Positions 34,208 to 43,783 are shown, counted from the first letter of the stretch. The stretch: DNA of 64,000 nt from Pseudomonas sp. UBA1879 (GCF_002338065.1 NZ_DDHJ01000010.1:230996-294995); one strand, 5' to 3'. A program made the numbers and translations. The notes: generated from the sequence alone by a model not told the origin.

Positions 34208-36415
34208 ATGAAGTCTTCCGTTACCGTTCACTCGGGGGCGCTCAGTGCCCTTGCTTGCGGCATGAGTCTGTTGGCCGTTGCGCCTGCCTTCGCGGCCGAA
34301 AGCCCGTTGAGTCAGGCCATCAGTCGCATGGCCGCCGACACCCGTCAGCAGCGGGTCATCGACCTGAAAGACCTGGGCATCGATCGCCCGATCATCCTCA
34401 ACGCCAGCGACGCCCGTCGCGAGCTGTACCTGCCGGTGCCGGCAGATGTGCCGTTGACCGACGCCACGCTGCATTTCGATGCCAGCTATCTGAATGGTGA
34501 GTCCGGACGTAACACCTTGCTGTTGTCGCTGGACGGCTACCCGGTGCGGGCATTGGGATTGAACGAAGGCGAAGGCGACGCCAGCGCTACCCTCGGGGTC
34601 GACAAAGCGCCCCGCGAGAGCGGCTCGGTGCGTCTGGGCGTGGCATGGTCGTCGATTATTTCCCGTGTGCAGTGCGAAGACGAACGCGCCATCGGCAACG
34701 TGCTGCGCATCGATCCCCACAGCCGCCTGAGCTACAGCTTCGACGCCAGCCAGTTGCAAGACGTCGGCGCGGCGTGGAATGCATTGCCGGGCAAACCGGG
34801 GATTCTGGTCGCGCCGGGGGCCTTGTCCAGCGCCAGCTATGACGCTGCCTGGCGCCTCGGCGTGGCCCTGGAACGCATCGGCAAGCAGGCGCGCATCGTG
34901 TCGTTCCCGTCGGTCAAGGACAGCATCGACCTTGGCAGCCTGAGCATTCCTGCCGAACTCAAGCAGATTCCGGCGTTCGCCAGCCTTGATGGCAAGGGCC
35001 TGCATACCCTCGACGATCCGGCGCAGATCGGTGCGCTGCTGATGCTCGGTCAGACCCCCGCGTTCAGCGCCGACCTGGCGGTGAATGACCCGCAATTGCT
35101 CAAGGCCGTCAGCGAGTCCCTCGACGCGTTGCAGGCGCAGATTCAGGGCCTTGATGCGTCAGCGGGCAGCGCGTTCACCCAGTGGCGCGACCGCCATGTC
35201 AACGGCGTGTTGGCGTCGGGCACTGACAACGTGCGGCTGGCCATGCTGGGTGCCCACCCGCTGCTGCTGATCAACCAGGACGCGGCCACCAACGCCATCG
35301 CCCTGTTCAGCGCCGCCTGGAACAAACTCGCGCGCACCCGGCAACTGACCGTGGGCGAAGAGGCGAACATGCCGCTGAGCGAAGACGGTCGTGTGGCCCT
35401 GACCCGACTGGGTGGCAAGCCCGGCAGCGTCGACGTGCTGGCCAAGACCGACTGGAGCGCGAGCTTTCCGCTGGGCAGCGTGGCCTACGATGGACGCGTG
35501 CCGGTCAGCGCAGCGGTGGATGTGTCCGCCGCTCCCGGCGCGTCCGGCACGCCGCCAATTGCCAGCCTGTTTCTCAACGATTACCTGATCGGCGCCAGAC
35601 AGCTTGACGCTGACGGCCAGAAGGAGCGCATCGAAGCGCGTATCCCGCGTTACGCCTTGGCGTCGCAGAACGTTTTGCGCGTCTCGTTCCAGCGTCAGCC
35701 GGTGAGCGACCTGTGCCGTGAAACCCCGCAAGCGTTCCCGGTCGCGGTTCTCCCCAGCAGCCACATCACCCTCGACAACGTCGCGCTGGACAGCGACTTC
35801 TCGGGCATGGCGGCGCGTTTTGCGGCCGGTGCTCAAGTCGTGGTCCCGCAAAGCTACCTCGACCGGCCTGCGAGCAGCCTGCCGCAGGTGATCCGCATCG
35901 CCAGTGCCAGTGGCGTGTCGCCGCTGCGTGCCCACTTCAGCGTCAGCAGCGACGCCAAGGCCGCGTTGTCGCCGGACGCCGCCTTTCTCGCGTTCGAAGT
36001 ACCGGTCAAGGACAGCACTGAGTCAGTGCAGGTCAGCGACGACGGTCATCTGCTGATCAATCAGAAAGCGCAAACCCTGCTGGACCTGAAAACCCTCAAC
36101 CACCTCGCAGCGTTGCAAGTAGTCGATTCCGGCAATCAGCACGGCATGATCTACCGCACCCTCGGTGGACAGGCGCCGAACTTCGCCCGGCCGGTGCTGC
36201 TGGAGCGCGGCAACGTCACGGTGCTCGGCGACGAAGGCCCGCTGACCACCTTCGACGCGAAGGACCCGACCGGCAGCCAGATGATCGATGACGACGAACC
36301 GAAGGGCTTCGACGCCTGGCGCAAACCGTCGGCACTGTGGCTCATTCCTGCGGCCGTGATCGCCTTCCTCGTGTTGTTGCTGGCTGGCCGTCGCGCCCGT
36401 CGCAATCGCCAGTAA
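34208..36415 (+). CDS. BcsB-like periplasmic subunit of the glycan synthase
   Basis: The 735-residue protein has a signal peptide (residues 1-29, ending APAFA). A large Ser/Ala-rich beta-domain region follows. One C-terminal membrane helix (about 705-725, WLIPAAVIAFLVLLLAG) is followed by basic residues. The segments FLNDYLIGARQLDADGQK, RIPRYALASQNVLRVSFQRQ and the nearby Cys of VSDLCRE match cellulose synthase BcsB, which guides the nascent glucan across the periplasm. It ends 11 bases before the GT2 gene. The E. coli nfr locus has no BcsB, so this subunit sets the present system apart. Confidence 0.82.
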   Translation: MKSSVTVHSGALSALACGMSLLAVAPAFAAESPLSQAISRMAADTRQQRVIDLKDLGIDRPIILNASDARRELYLPVPADVPLTDATLHFDASYLNGESGRNTLLLSLDGYPVRALGLNEGEGDASATLGVDKAPRESGSVRLGVAWSSIISRVQCEDERAIGNVLRIDPHSRLSYSFDASQLQDVGAAWNALPGKPGILVAPGALSSASYDAAWRLGVALERIGKQARIVSFPSVKDSIDLGSLSIPAELKQIPAFASLDGKGLHTLDDPAQIGALLMLGQTPAFSADLAVNDPQLLKAVSESLDALQAQIQGLDASAGSAFTQWRDRHVNGVLASGTDNVRLAMLGAHPLLLINQDAATNAIALFSAAWNKLARTRQLTVGEEANMPLSEDGRVALTRLGGKPGSVDVLAKTDWSASFPLGSVAYDGRVPVSAAVDVSAAPGASGTPPIASLFLNDYLIGARQLDADGQKERIEARIPRYALASQNVLRVSFQRQPVSDLCRETPQAFPVAVLPSSHITLDNVALDSDFSGMAARFAAGAQVVVPQSYLDRPASSLPQVIRIASASGVSPLRAHFSVSSDAKAALSPDAAFLAFEVPVKDSTESVQVSDDGHLLINQKAQTLLDLKTLNHLAALQVVDSGNQHGMIYRTLGGQAPNFARPVLLERGNVTVLGDEGPLTTFDAKDPTGSQMIDDDEPKGFDAWRKPSALWLIPAAVIAFLVLLLAGRRARRNRQ

Positions 36416-36426
36416 CGGGAGCCGCG

Positions 36427-38547
36427 ATGACCTCGCTTTATTGGCCCTACTGGCTGGCCCATTACTACAGCGCACTGGAGATCGCGACCATCGTGGTCGC
36501 GGGGATCATCCTGATTTCCAGTCTGGACGATCTGTTCATCGACCTGTGGTACTGGGCGCGGCGCATCTACCGCAAGTTCACAGCCGAGCGGCGCTATCGT
36601 CCGCTGACCCCTGAGCAGTTGATCGCCCGGGACGAGCAGCCGTTGGCGATCATGGTTCCGGCGTGGCTGGAATACGATGTCATCGCGCCGATGATCGAAA
36701 ACATGGTGTCAACGCTGGACTACCAGAATTACGTGGTCTTCGTCGGCACCTATGTCAACGATCAGCGCACCATCGACGAAGTCGAACGCATGCGCCGCCG
36801 CTATAAACAGCTGCACCGGGTGGAAGTCCCCCATGCCGGGCCGACCTGTAAAGCGGACTGTCTGAACTGGGTGATTCAGGCGATCTTCCTCTACGAAAAG
36901 ACCCACGGCGTGACCTTCGCCGGGGTCGTGCTGCACGACAGCGAAGACGTGCTGCACCCTCTGGAAATGCGCCTGTTCAACTACCTGCTGCCGCGCAAGG
37001 ACATGATTCAACTGCCGGTGGTGTCGCTGGAACGCAACTGGTACGAGTGGGTCGCGGGCACTTACATGGACGAGTTTGCCGAGTGGCACGGCAAGGATCT
37101 GGTGGTGCGCGAAAGCATGACCGACAGCGTGCCTTCGGCGGGCGTCGGCACGTGCTTTTCCCGCCGCGCCCTGCAAGTGCTGGCCGACGAAAACAGCAAC
37201 CAGCCGTTCAACACCGACAGCCTTACCGAAGACTACGATGTGGGTGCGCGACTGGCTCGCTACGGCATGAACGCGATCTTCGTGCGCTTTCCGGTGCAGT
37301 ACCGGGTGCTGCGCAAATCATGGTTTCGCAAGCCCTACGAATCGACGCTGCAAATGCCGCTCTGCGTGCGTGAATTTTTCCCCGACACCTTCCGCACGGC
37401 GTTCCGCCAGAAGGCCCGCTGGACCCTGGGTATCGGCCTGCAAGGTTGGGAGCAAATGGGCTGGAACGGCTCGTTGGCCAACCGTTATCTGTTGTTCAGG
37501 GATCGCAAAGGCATCGTGACCTCGTTCGTCAGCATCATTGCCTACCTGATCCTCGTACAGTTGCTCGCGCTCATCGTGCTGCGTGCCAGTGGGCTGTGGA
37601 ACACCAGCTTTCCCACCCCGTTCGAGAACAACGGCCTCGTCGGTGTCCTGCTGGCAGCCAACGGCGTTGCGCTGCTGTGGCGCATGGCTCACCGCTGCTA
37701 CTTCACGACCATCCTCTATGGCTGGCAGCACGGTCTGTTGTCGATGCCACGCATGGTCGTCGGCAACTTCGTCAACTTCATGGCTGCAGCGCGGGCCTGG
37801 CGTCTGTTCCTGGTGGGCAAGCTGCTCAATCGCAAGCTGGTCTGGGACAAGACTATGCACGATTTTCCCTCCACCGATCTGGTGGCCCAGGCCCCACGCA
37901 AGTTGGGCAGCGTGTTGCTGTCGTGGCAGGCCATCAACGACGAAAGACTGCAAAGCGCGCTGGACGAGCAGCAGACCCGGCACATGCCGTTGGGGCGCAT
38001 TTTGCTCAGCCATGGTTGGCTCGACGATGAAACCCTCGCCGAGGCCATCGCTTTTCAGAACGACTTGCCCCGCGTATTCGACGTCGCGGCGAAGGTGCAC
38101 CCGGGGACGCCACTGGCGGACGAATTCTGCCTGCGCTGGCGGGTCGTGCCGCTGACGCTGGACCTCGACGGACGCCCGGAAATCGCCGTCGCCAGTCCGT
38201 TATCAGAAGAAGGCGTGCAACAGATCACCGAACAAATGGGCGCCGAGCCGGTGCAGCTGATTGCCCGTGAGAGCGAAATCGTCGCACAGCTGCGTCGTCT
38301 GGAAGTGGTGGCAGGTCAGCCGTTGCCAGCGGCCACGCCCCTGCTGGGCGACCTGCTCATCGAGCAAGGCCTGCTGGACCGCCAGACCTTCAACCGCGCC
38401 ATGTTGCAGTATCGCCCCCACGTGCACGGACGTATCGGTGACTATCTGGTGGACATCGGCGTGCTGTCGCGGGACACCATCGAGCAGGCCGTGGCCCGGC
38501 AACACCGCCATTCCTCACCGGACGCGTCAACGGAGCAGCCCTCATGA
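36427..38547 (+). CDS. nfrB: NfrB-like family-2 glycosyltransferase with C-terminal MshEN c-di-GMP modules
   Basis: The 706-residue inner-membrane processive synthase has an N-terminal membrane helix and a GT2 domain with HDSEDV (DxD-like), TEDYDVG and QKARW (QxxRW). Further helices at about 360-460 form the translocation pore. Residues 492-515 and 521-544 are two 24-residue (R/K/P)LG...Q motifs separated by exactly five residues, the signature of MshEN c-di-GMP-binding domains. A second, more degenerate pair lies at about 639-662 and 669-692. The start ATG follows GGGAG. Its stop overlaps the NfrA-like gene (ATGA). Activation by c-di-GMP is expected. Confidence 0.88.
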   Translation: MTSLYWPYWLAHYYSALEIATIVVAGIILISSLDDLFIDLWYWARRIYRKFTAERRYRPLTPEQLIARDEQPLAIMVPAWLEYDVIAPMIENMVSTLDYQNYVVFVGTYVNDQRTIDEVERMRRRYKQLHRVEVPHAGPTCKADCLNWVIQAIFLYEKTHGVTFAGVVLHDSEDVLHPLEMRLFNYLLPRKDMIQLPVVSLERNWYEWVAGTYMDEFAEWHGKDLVVRESMTDSVPSAGVGTCFSRRALQVLADENSNQPFNTDSLTEDYDVGARLARYGMNAIFVRFPVQYRVLRKSWFRKPYESTLQMPLCVREFFPDTFRTAFRQKARWTLGIGLQGWEQMGWNGSLANRYLLFRDRKGIVTSFVSIIAYLILVQLLALIVLRASGLWNTSFPTPFENNGLVGVLLAANGVALLWRMAHRCYFTTILYGWQHGLLSMPRMVVGNFVNFMAAARAWRLFLVGKLLNRKLVWDKTMHDFPSTDLVAQAPRKLGSVLLSWQAINDERLQSALDEQQTRHMPLGRILLSHGWLDDETLAEAIAFQNDLPRVFDVAAKVHPGTPLADEFCLRWRVVPLTLDLDGRPEIAVASPLSEEGVQQITEQMGAEPVQLIARESEIVAQLRRLEVVAGQPLPAATPLLGDLLIEQGLLDRQTFNRAMLQYRPHVHGRIGDYLVDIGVLSRDTIEQAVARQHRHSSPDASTEQPS

Positions 38548-40511
38548 GACTTTCGATTGTTCTGGGCCTGAGCGTCCTGCCTGCGTTGTGCCAGGCTGAA
38601 TCCACCGCTGCCCCGCCACCGCAGATTCTGCCGCTGGCCCTGAGCGGCCCGGCCTACGAGATCGCCAATCAGGCCTATGCCGCCTACAACGCCAAGGATT
38701 ACGACCTGGCGATTGCCAAGGCTCAGGAAGCCCTGCGCCAACGCAGCGACGTCGACCGCCTGCGCAAGCTGATTCAATTGGCGGAATGGGACAAGGATCG
38801 CCGCGATCACCCGGAGCGCTACCCTGGCAACAAGAAAGGCTTTCAGAACGGCGAACGTTCGTTGCGCGCCTATGCCAACGGCGATTACGACCGCGCAGCG
38901 ACATTTGCTCGCAAGGCAATCGCCGAATCGCCGAAAAACCGCGATTACCGGATGATGCTGATCGAGGCGCTACAGCGTCAGCAGCGCCTGGACGAGGCTG
39001 AGGTGGCGATCGACGATGCCGTGGCAGTGCTGGGGGATTCGCCGCAGCTGACCCACCGTCGGGAAGCGCTGCATGAGCAAAAGGCCGTCAACACCGCTGC
39101 CAAGGGTTACGCTTCACTGGCTCGGGGCGACAATGATGCAGCCGTCGGCTATGCCCGCGATGTGGTGCGCCAGTACCCGCAGAACATCGCCTATCGGCGC
39201 TTGCTGGTCAGCGCGCTGATCGCGCAGGAGCAGTACGCCGCCGCCCGATCAGCCGCCACTGAAGCCCTGGCGCTCAAAGGCAACGACGCCACATTGCTGG
39301 CCCAACGCGGGCAAATGCGCCTGCGCTTGGGGGACAAAAGCGGCGCACAGCAGGACTTCAGCCAGGCGTTGGCTGTGGGCAATTTGCCGTTGCGCGAGCA
39401 GGCCTCGCTCTATGCGGCGCTCGGCCAACCGCAAGAGGCGTTGTCGCGCCTGCAGCAGGCGCGGGCCAGAGGTGAGCTGAAGCCCGGTGACGAGGTGCAG
39501 ATCGCCTATTTCCTCAGTCAGGCCGGGGACGATCAAGCGGCGCTGGCGGAGTTCAAACGCGTTGACCGCACGCAGGGGCTCAGCCCCAAGGAAACCCAGG
39601 ACGCTGCCTACACCGCCATGCGCGCGCCGGACGATGTGCAGGCGATTGCCTATTTCAAGCGGGTGCTGGATTACCAGCAGACCGGCGATTTGCAGATGCC
39701 GGATCAGCAAGTGTTCGACACCCGTCGCGCGGTGTCCGACTTGTCCCGCGTCTGGGGCGTGACCAACACCACGACGTACCGCGGCGCCAGCACCAGCAAC
39801 GGTTTGAGCGGTGCGCCGAGCAGCAGCAACGACAGTTTGCAGAACAGCACCGAAGTGTTTTGGCGCCCGGCAGGCTATCGCGATGCGCGTTTCGTCGAGC
39901 TCTACGGCCGTGTCACCGACACGCTGTGGAACAAGGAAAGCGGCAACGACAAGGGGCTGGATGCCTTGCAAGGCGCGGTCGGGGTTCGCATCAAGCCGTT
40001 CACGGAGTACAACGTGATGGCCGCGTTCGAGCGTACCTTTCCGCTGGCGGGCAGCAACGTCAGTGGCGACTGGCTGGTGCGTCTGGGCTATGGTTCGAGC
40101 ATCGGCACTGATCTGCGGGTCGACGTGCCAAGCTGGTGGACCTCGCAGTTCTACGCTGAAGGCGGGCGCTATCTGCGGGACAAACGCAACTACTTCAACA
40201 GCGAGTGGCAACTGGGGCGCAGCATCCGCCTGGACCGGGTCAGCCCGCGCCTGGTGGTCTTCCCTCACGTGGTCCTCGCAGCGGATTACGACTCGAAAAT
40301 GCACAGTTCAGTCGATGCCTTGGGACGCAACAAAACGTCCTCCGACAATGCCGGGGGCGCGGGTGTCGGCGTCGGCGTGCGCTACTGGTTCCGCGAGACC
40401 AAACACAAGGCGCCGCAGTCGTACATCGACTTCTCCGTGCAGTATCGGGAGAAGATTTTCGGCGATGACCGCGCGCAAGGTGTATTCGCGCGCATGACCT
40501 ATTCGTGGTGA
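38544..40511 (+). CDS. nfrA: NfrA-like outer-membrane exporter (TPR plus beta-barrel)
   Basis: The 655-residue protein has a signal peptide ending CQAES. A helical TPR-type region follows (about 30-400, for example YEIANQAYAAYNAKDYDLAI and AYANGDYDRAATFARKAI). The C-terminal region of about 240 residues is rich in alternating aromatic strands and ends in the outer-membrane signal MTYSW. This TPR-plus-barrel design matches bacteriophage N4 adsorption protein A (and cellulose BcsC/PgaA). It is translationally coupled to the synthase gene, so it probably exports the glycan and could serve as a phage receptor. It is shorter than E. coli NfrA (about 990 residues), mainly in the TPR part. Confidence 0.82.
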   Translation: MRLSIVLGLSVLPALCQAESTAAPPPQILPLALSGPAYEIANQAYAAYNAKDYDLAIAKAQEALRQRSDVDRLRKLIQLAEWDKDRRDHPERYPGNKKGFQNGERSLRAYANGDYDRAATFARKAIAESPKNRDYRMMLIEALQRQQRLDEAEVAIDDAVAVLGDSPQLTHRREALHEQKAVNTAAKGYASLARGDNDAAVGYARDVVRQYPQNIAYRRLLVSALIAQEQYAAARSAATEALALKGNDATLLAQRGQMRLRLGDKSGAQQDFSQALAVGNLPLREQASLYAALGQPQEALSRLQQARARGELKPGDEVQIAYFLSQAGDDQAALAEFKRVDRTQGLSPKETQDAAYTAMRAPDDVQAIAYFKRVLDYQQTGDLQMPDQQVFDTRRAVSDLSRVWGVTNTTTYRGASTSNGLSGAPSSSNDSLQNSTEVFWRPAGYRDARFVELYGRVTDTLWNKESGNDKGLDALQGAVGVRIKPFTEYNVMAAFERTFPLAGSNVSGDWLVRLGYGSSIGTDLRVDVPSWWTSQFYAEGGRYLRDKRNYFNSEWQLGRSIRLDRVSPRLVVFPHVVLAADYDSKMHSSVDALGRNKTSSDNAGGAGVGVGVRYWFRETKHKAPQSYIDFSVQYREKIFGDDRAQGVFARMTYSW

Positions 40512-40530
40512 CGTTTTGCAAGGATCTGCC

Positions 40531-41376
40531 ATGTCACGCCTGCTGAAAACCTCCCTTGCTGCGCTGTTGATCGGCGCGTTAGGCGTGGCGGTGGATGCGC
40601 TGTATGAACTGGGGCAGAGCACCCGACCCAACATCGTTGGCATCGTATGGCAGCCTGACAACGCGACGGTGGGCATTCAAGGGGACTGGCAGAAACTCGG
40701 CGTGCGCGAGTTGCTGGTGCAATGGACGGCGGTCGACGGGCAGGCCTTCGTGCCGGGTTCAGGTTTGCCTGAAGTGCCCGTGTTGCCGGACTGGGCGCGC
40801 ATTGCCAAAGCGCCTTGGGCGCGGGATGTGATTGTCGGTCTGGCGGGGTTCTTCAGCGAAAACCGCTCGCGTGACAACATTGAGGAACTGGCGACGCTCT
40901 CTGAACGACTGGCGAAGGTGAAGACACCGCTGAACGTCACCGGGTGGTATTTCCCGGCGGAAGTCGACCCGAGCTGGAGCCGCGCCAAAGAGTTGCCCGC
41001 GCTGCTCGCTCGGCTGCCGAGACCGTTGTGGATCAGCGTCTACGATGGCGCCAATATCGGCCCCGATGCCACAGCCAACTGGCTCAAGACCTGGCTGCCG
41101 GACGACATTGGCGTGTTCTTCCAGGACGGCGTCGGCGTCTACGCCCGCACCGCCCCCGTGGCCAGAACCTACGCCGATGCCTTGCGCAAAAAACTCGGCA
41201 AACAGCGCGTGAAAATCATCGTCGAAGCCTTCCGCCCCCAAGTCGGCGGCGGATTTCGACCGGCGACCGTTGATGAGCTGAAACCGCAGATCGCGGCTTA
41301 TCGGGGCTACCCGCTGTACCTGTTCGACGGCCCGCACTATGTGACGCCGGACGTGGTCAAGGGGTTGGCAAGGTAA
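40531..41376 (+). CDS. DUF4434 family exported glycosidase-like protein
   Basis: The 281-residue product has an N-terminal signal or anchor (MSRLLKTSLAALLIGALGVA). It opens IVGIVWQPDNATVGIQGDW and has the ELLVQWTAVDG strand pattern of DUF4434, a TIM-barrel glycosidase-like family. AAGGA precedes the ATG. It is the last gene of the wecB-bcsB-nfrB-nfrA run, 19 bases after nfrA, so it probably trims or modifies the glycan in the periplasm, as BcsZ or PgaB do in other systems. E. coli nfr loci also carry a small extra gene (ybcH); whether it is homologous I cannot judge here. Confidence 0.75.
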   Translation: MSRLLKTSLAALLIGALGVAVDALYELGQSTRPNIVGIVWQPDNATVGIQGDWQKLGVRELLVQWTAVDGQAFVPGSGLPEVPVLPDWARIAKAPWARDVIVGLAGFFSENRSRDNIEELATLSERLAKVKTPLNVTGWYFPAEVDPSWSRAKELPALLARLPRPLWISVYDGANIGPDATANWLKTWLPDDIGVFFQDGVGVYARTAPVARTYADALRKKLGKQRVKIIVEAFRPQVGGGFRPATVDELKPQIAAYRGYPLYLFDGPHYVTPDVVKGLAR

Positions 41377-41445
41377 GCGATTATTCCGCGAGACACACCG
41401 CGTGCACAGGTTCTGCTGCCGCTGCGGTCGGCCCCCGGGCTGATC

Positions 41446-41601
41446 GCGGCCGTCGTGCCTCCGGCGGCTCCTACAAGGTTCCGCAGTGTGCCGGATAACG
41501 CCGAGGTCGTCTGATCTCGCTGTTGCTTCACAGGCAGACGGTTGCACTCAATTGTGACAGCACCCAATCCCTGTAGGAGCCGCCGGAGGCACGACGGCCG
41601 C
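41446..41601. repeat. Inverted pair of REP-type elements with perfect 29-base arms
   Basis: GCGGCCGTCGTGCCTCCGGC... at 41446-41474 is the exact reverse complement of GTAGGAGCCGCCGGAGGC... at 41573-41601. It sits between the glycan operon and the convergent dehydrogenase gene and may act as a bidirectional terminator. The same unit occurs twice in direct orientation at 6.7-6.9 kb. The 287-base gap holds no gene. Confidence 0.85.
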
Positions 41602-41663
41602 GACCTGCCGCGCAGCGGCAGTAAAGCCAGACACCCCAGGCTCTCAGACCCACCGCAACCCCA

Positions 41664-42536
41664 TCACCGCGGATTGCGCCGCTCTTCCACTTCGGCCAAC
41701 ACCGCCAGATCCATCTCCCCCTGGCCATGCTCGATCGCATCCTGCAAGTTGGCCCGGACCCGTTCGGCAGTTGGCATCTCGACCGACACCTGCTTCGCGG
41801 CGGCCAGCACCAAATCCACATCCTTGAGCCCCAGCACCGCCTTGAACGCCGCCGGTTCATAGCGACGTTCCCCGATCAACCCGCCATACCCCGCATACAC
41901 CGGGCCGGGAAAAATGGTGTTGGAGATCAGGTCGACGAAGTCCTTCGATTCCAATCCATGCCGGGTCACCAGCACCGCCGCTTCGCTCACCGCCTGCACC
42001 GCCGAGACAATCATGAAGTTGGCCGCCAATTTCATCGCATTCGCCGCCGAGGCTTTGTCGCCTAGAGGCCAGGTCTTGCGGCCAATGAGGTCGAAGAGCG
42101 GCTGAACCCGGGCGAGGGCCTGCTCGGGGCCTGCTGCGAGGATATTGAGTTGCGCCGCCGCCGCGACATTCGGCCGACCCAGTACCGGCGCGGCAATGTA
42201 GTCGATGCCCTGTGCCGCGTGTCGCTCGGCCAGTTCGTCGGCAAACTCCACCGAAATCGTCGCCATGTTGACGTGCACCAGCGGCCCTTTGAGCTGGTCC
42301 AGCAGCCCGGAGTCCAGCAACACCGAGCGCAACGCCTTGTCGTCGGCAAAGATACTGAACGCCACGTCCACCGCGAACGCCTGTGCCGGGTCCGAGGCCG
42401 CCTTCGCGCCTAGCTCGACCAACGGCTCAGTGGCCTTTGGCGAACGGTTCCACACCACCAATTCATGGCCGCCCTTCAACAGATTGGCCGCGATGGCCTG
42501 ACCCATGTTGCCCAGTCCCAAGAAACCGATTTTCAT
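41664..42536 (-). CDS. NAD(P)-dependent beta-hydroxyacid dehydrogenase
   Basis: The 290-residue enzyme belongs to the 3-hydroxyisobutyrate/GLYR1-type dehydrogenases. It has an N-terminal Rossmann motif (GFLGLGNMGQAIAANLL), an early-domain strand ending in NMATISVE, and the catalytic Lys in NAMKLAANFM. The C-terminal half is all-helical. The start is the ATG giving MKIGFLGLG. It is encoded on the same strand as argE and a DUF1028 gene (71-base gap to argE), but the substrate is unknown. Confidence 0.87.
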   Translation of the reverse strand: MKIGFLGLGNMGQAIAANLLKGGHELVVWNRSPKATEPLVELGAKAASDPAQAFAVDVAFSIFADDKALRSVLLDSGLLDQLKGPLVHVNMATISVEFADELAERHAAQGIDYIAAPVLGRPNVAAAAQLNILAAGPEQALARVQPLFDLIGRKTWPLGDKASAANAMKLAANFMIVSAVQAVSEAAVLVTRHGLESKDFVDLISNTIFPGPVYAGYGGLIGERRYEPAAFKAVLGLKDVDLVLAAAKQVSVEMPTAERVRANLQDAIEHGQGEMDLAVLAEVEERRNPR

Positions 42537-42607
42537 TCGAGGTGCCTCCGTGAAAGTGATGCCCGCAGGCCAAGCACTCTAGCACCTCGACCGGTCAATG
42601 CATCGCG

Positions 42608-43756
42608 TCAGTCCTGCAATGTTCGGGTGATCCGCTGCAACATGGCATCGCACGCCTCAAGCTGCGCCACGCTGACGAACTCGTCGGGTTTGTGCCCCTG
42701 ATCCATGCTGCCCGGCCCGCAGACCACTGTGGGGATGCCGATGGCGTCGAACAGCCCGCCTTCGGTGCCGAACGCCACCGTGGTGAACGCGTCCGAACCA
42801 CAGAACTGCGCAATCAACTGTGCCGCCTGGCCCTTCGCGTCGGTCGCCAGGCCGGGATAAGCGGAGAGCTCGGTGAAGCGAATGTCGGCGTCCGCAGAGA
42901 CCGCCTGCATGCGTGGCAGGACGCGCGCGTTGGCGTAGTCCTGCAACTGCTGCGCGATGTCGAGCGGATCATGGGCGGGCAGGGCGCGGACTTCGAAATC
43001 GAAGCGGCAATCGGCGGGCACGATATTCAAGGCCTTACCGCCGCTGATCATGCCAGTCTGGACGGTGGTGAACGGCGGATCGAAGCGTGCGTCATGCAAT
43101 TCTGGGGCGCGCAACGTTGAGCCGATGCGGCCCAGTTCGCCGATCAGCTCGGCGGCGTACTCGATGGCATTCACGCCTTGGGGCGCGTAGGCCGAGTGAC
43201 AGGCGGCGCCGTGGACGTCGCAGCGCATCGCCAGTTTGCCTTTGTGGCCCAACACCGGCTTGAGCTCGGTGGGTTCGCCGATGATGCACAGCAGCGGCTT
43301 GACCGGACGTTGATCCAGCTCCGCCAGCAACGAGCGCACGCCGAGACAACCGACTTCTTCGTCGTAAGACAGCGCAATGTGCACTGGCTTATTCAAGGGC
43401 GCTGCCAGCAGACCTGGCACTGCGGCCAGCACGCAGGCGATGTAGCCTTTCATGTCCGCCGTACCCCGTCCGAACAGCTTGCCGTCATGCTCGCTAAGTT
43501 CGAACGGGGCGACGGTCCACGGCTGCCCGTCCACCGGCACCACGTCGGTGTGGCCCGACAGCACGATGCCGGGCAAGTCTGCGGGGCCCAGTGTCGCGAA
43601 CAGATTCGCCTTGCTGCGCGACGCGTTGAACATCAGCTCGCAAGGCACGTCGAACCCGGCGAGGTAATCGCGCACGAACTCGATCAAATGCAGGTTCGAT
43701 TCGCGGCTGGTGGTATCGAATCCCACCAGCGCGGCCAACAGGTCCCGGCTGTTCAT
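42608..43756 (-). CDS. argE: Acetylornithine deacetylase
   Basis: The 382-residue zinc-dependent M20 amidohydrolase shows the family metal motifs SGHTDVVPVDG (His and Asp), GRGTADMKG, SYDEEVGCLG (catalytic Glu and ligand) and GEPTELKPVLGHKG, with a C-terminal GPGSMDQGHKPDE. It matches ArgE better than succinyl-diaminopimelate desuccinylase. Pseudomonads usually make arginine through ArgJ recycling, so an ArgE-like enzyme beside DUF1028 may act in degradation of an N-acyl amino acid instead. It lies 27 bases after the DUF1028 gene on the same strand. Confidence 0.88.
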   Translation of the reverse strand: MNSRDLLAALVGFDTTSRESNLHLIEFVRDYLAGFDVPCELMFNASRSKANLFATLGPADLPGIVLSGHTDVVPVDGQPWTVAPFELSEHDGKLFGRGTADMKGYIACVLAAVPGLLAAPLNKPVHIALSYDEEVGCLGVRSLLAELDQRPVKPLLCIIGEPTELKPVLGHKGKLAMRCDVHGAACHSAYAPQGVNAIEYAAELIGELGRIGSTLRAPELHDARFDPPFTTVQTGMISGGKALNIVPADCRFDFEVRALPAHDPLDIAQQLQDYANARVLPRMQAVSADADIRFTELSAYPGLATDAKGQAAQLIAQFCGSDAFTTVAFGTEGGLFDAIGIPTVVCGPGSMDQGHKPDEFVSVAQLEACDAMLQRITRTLQD

Positions 43757-43783
43757 GCTGTTCCCCTTTGCTTCATCGACGCG

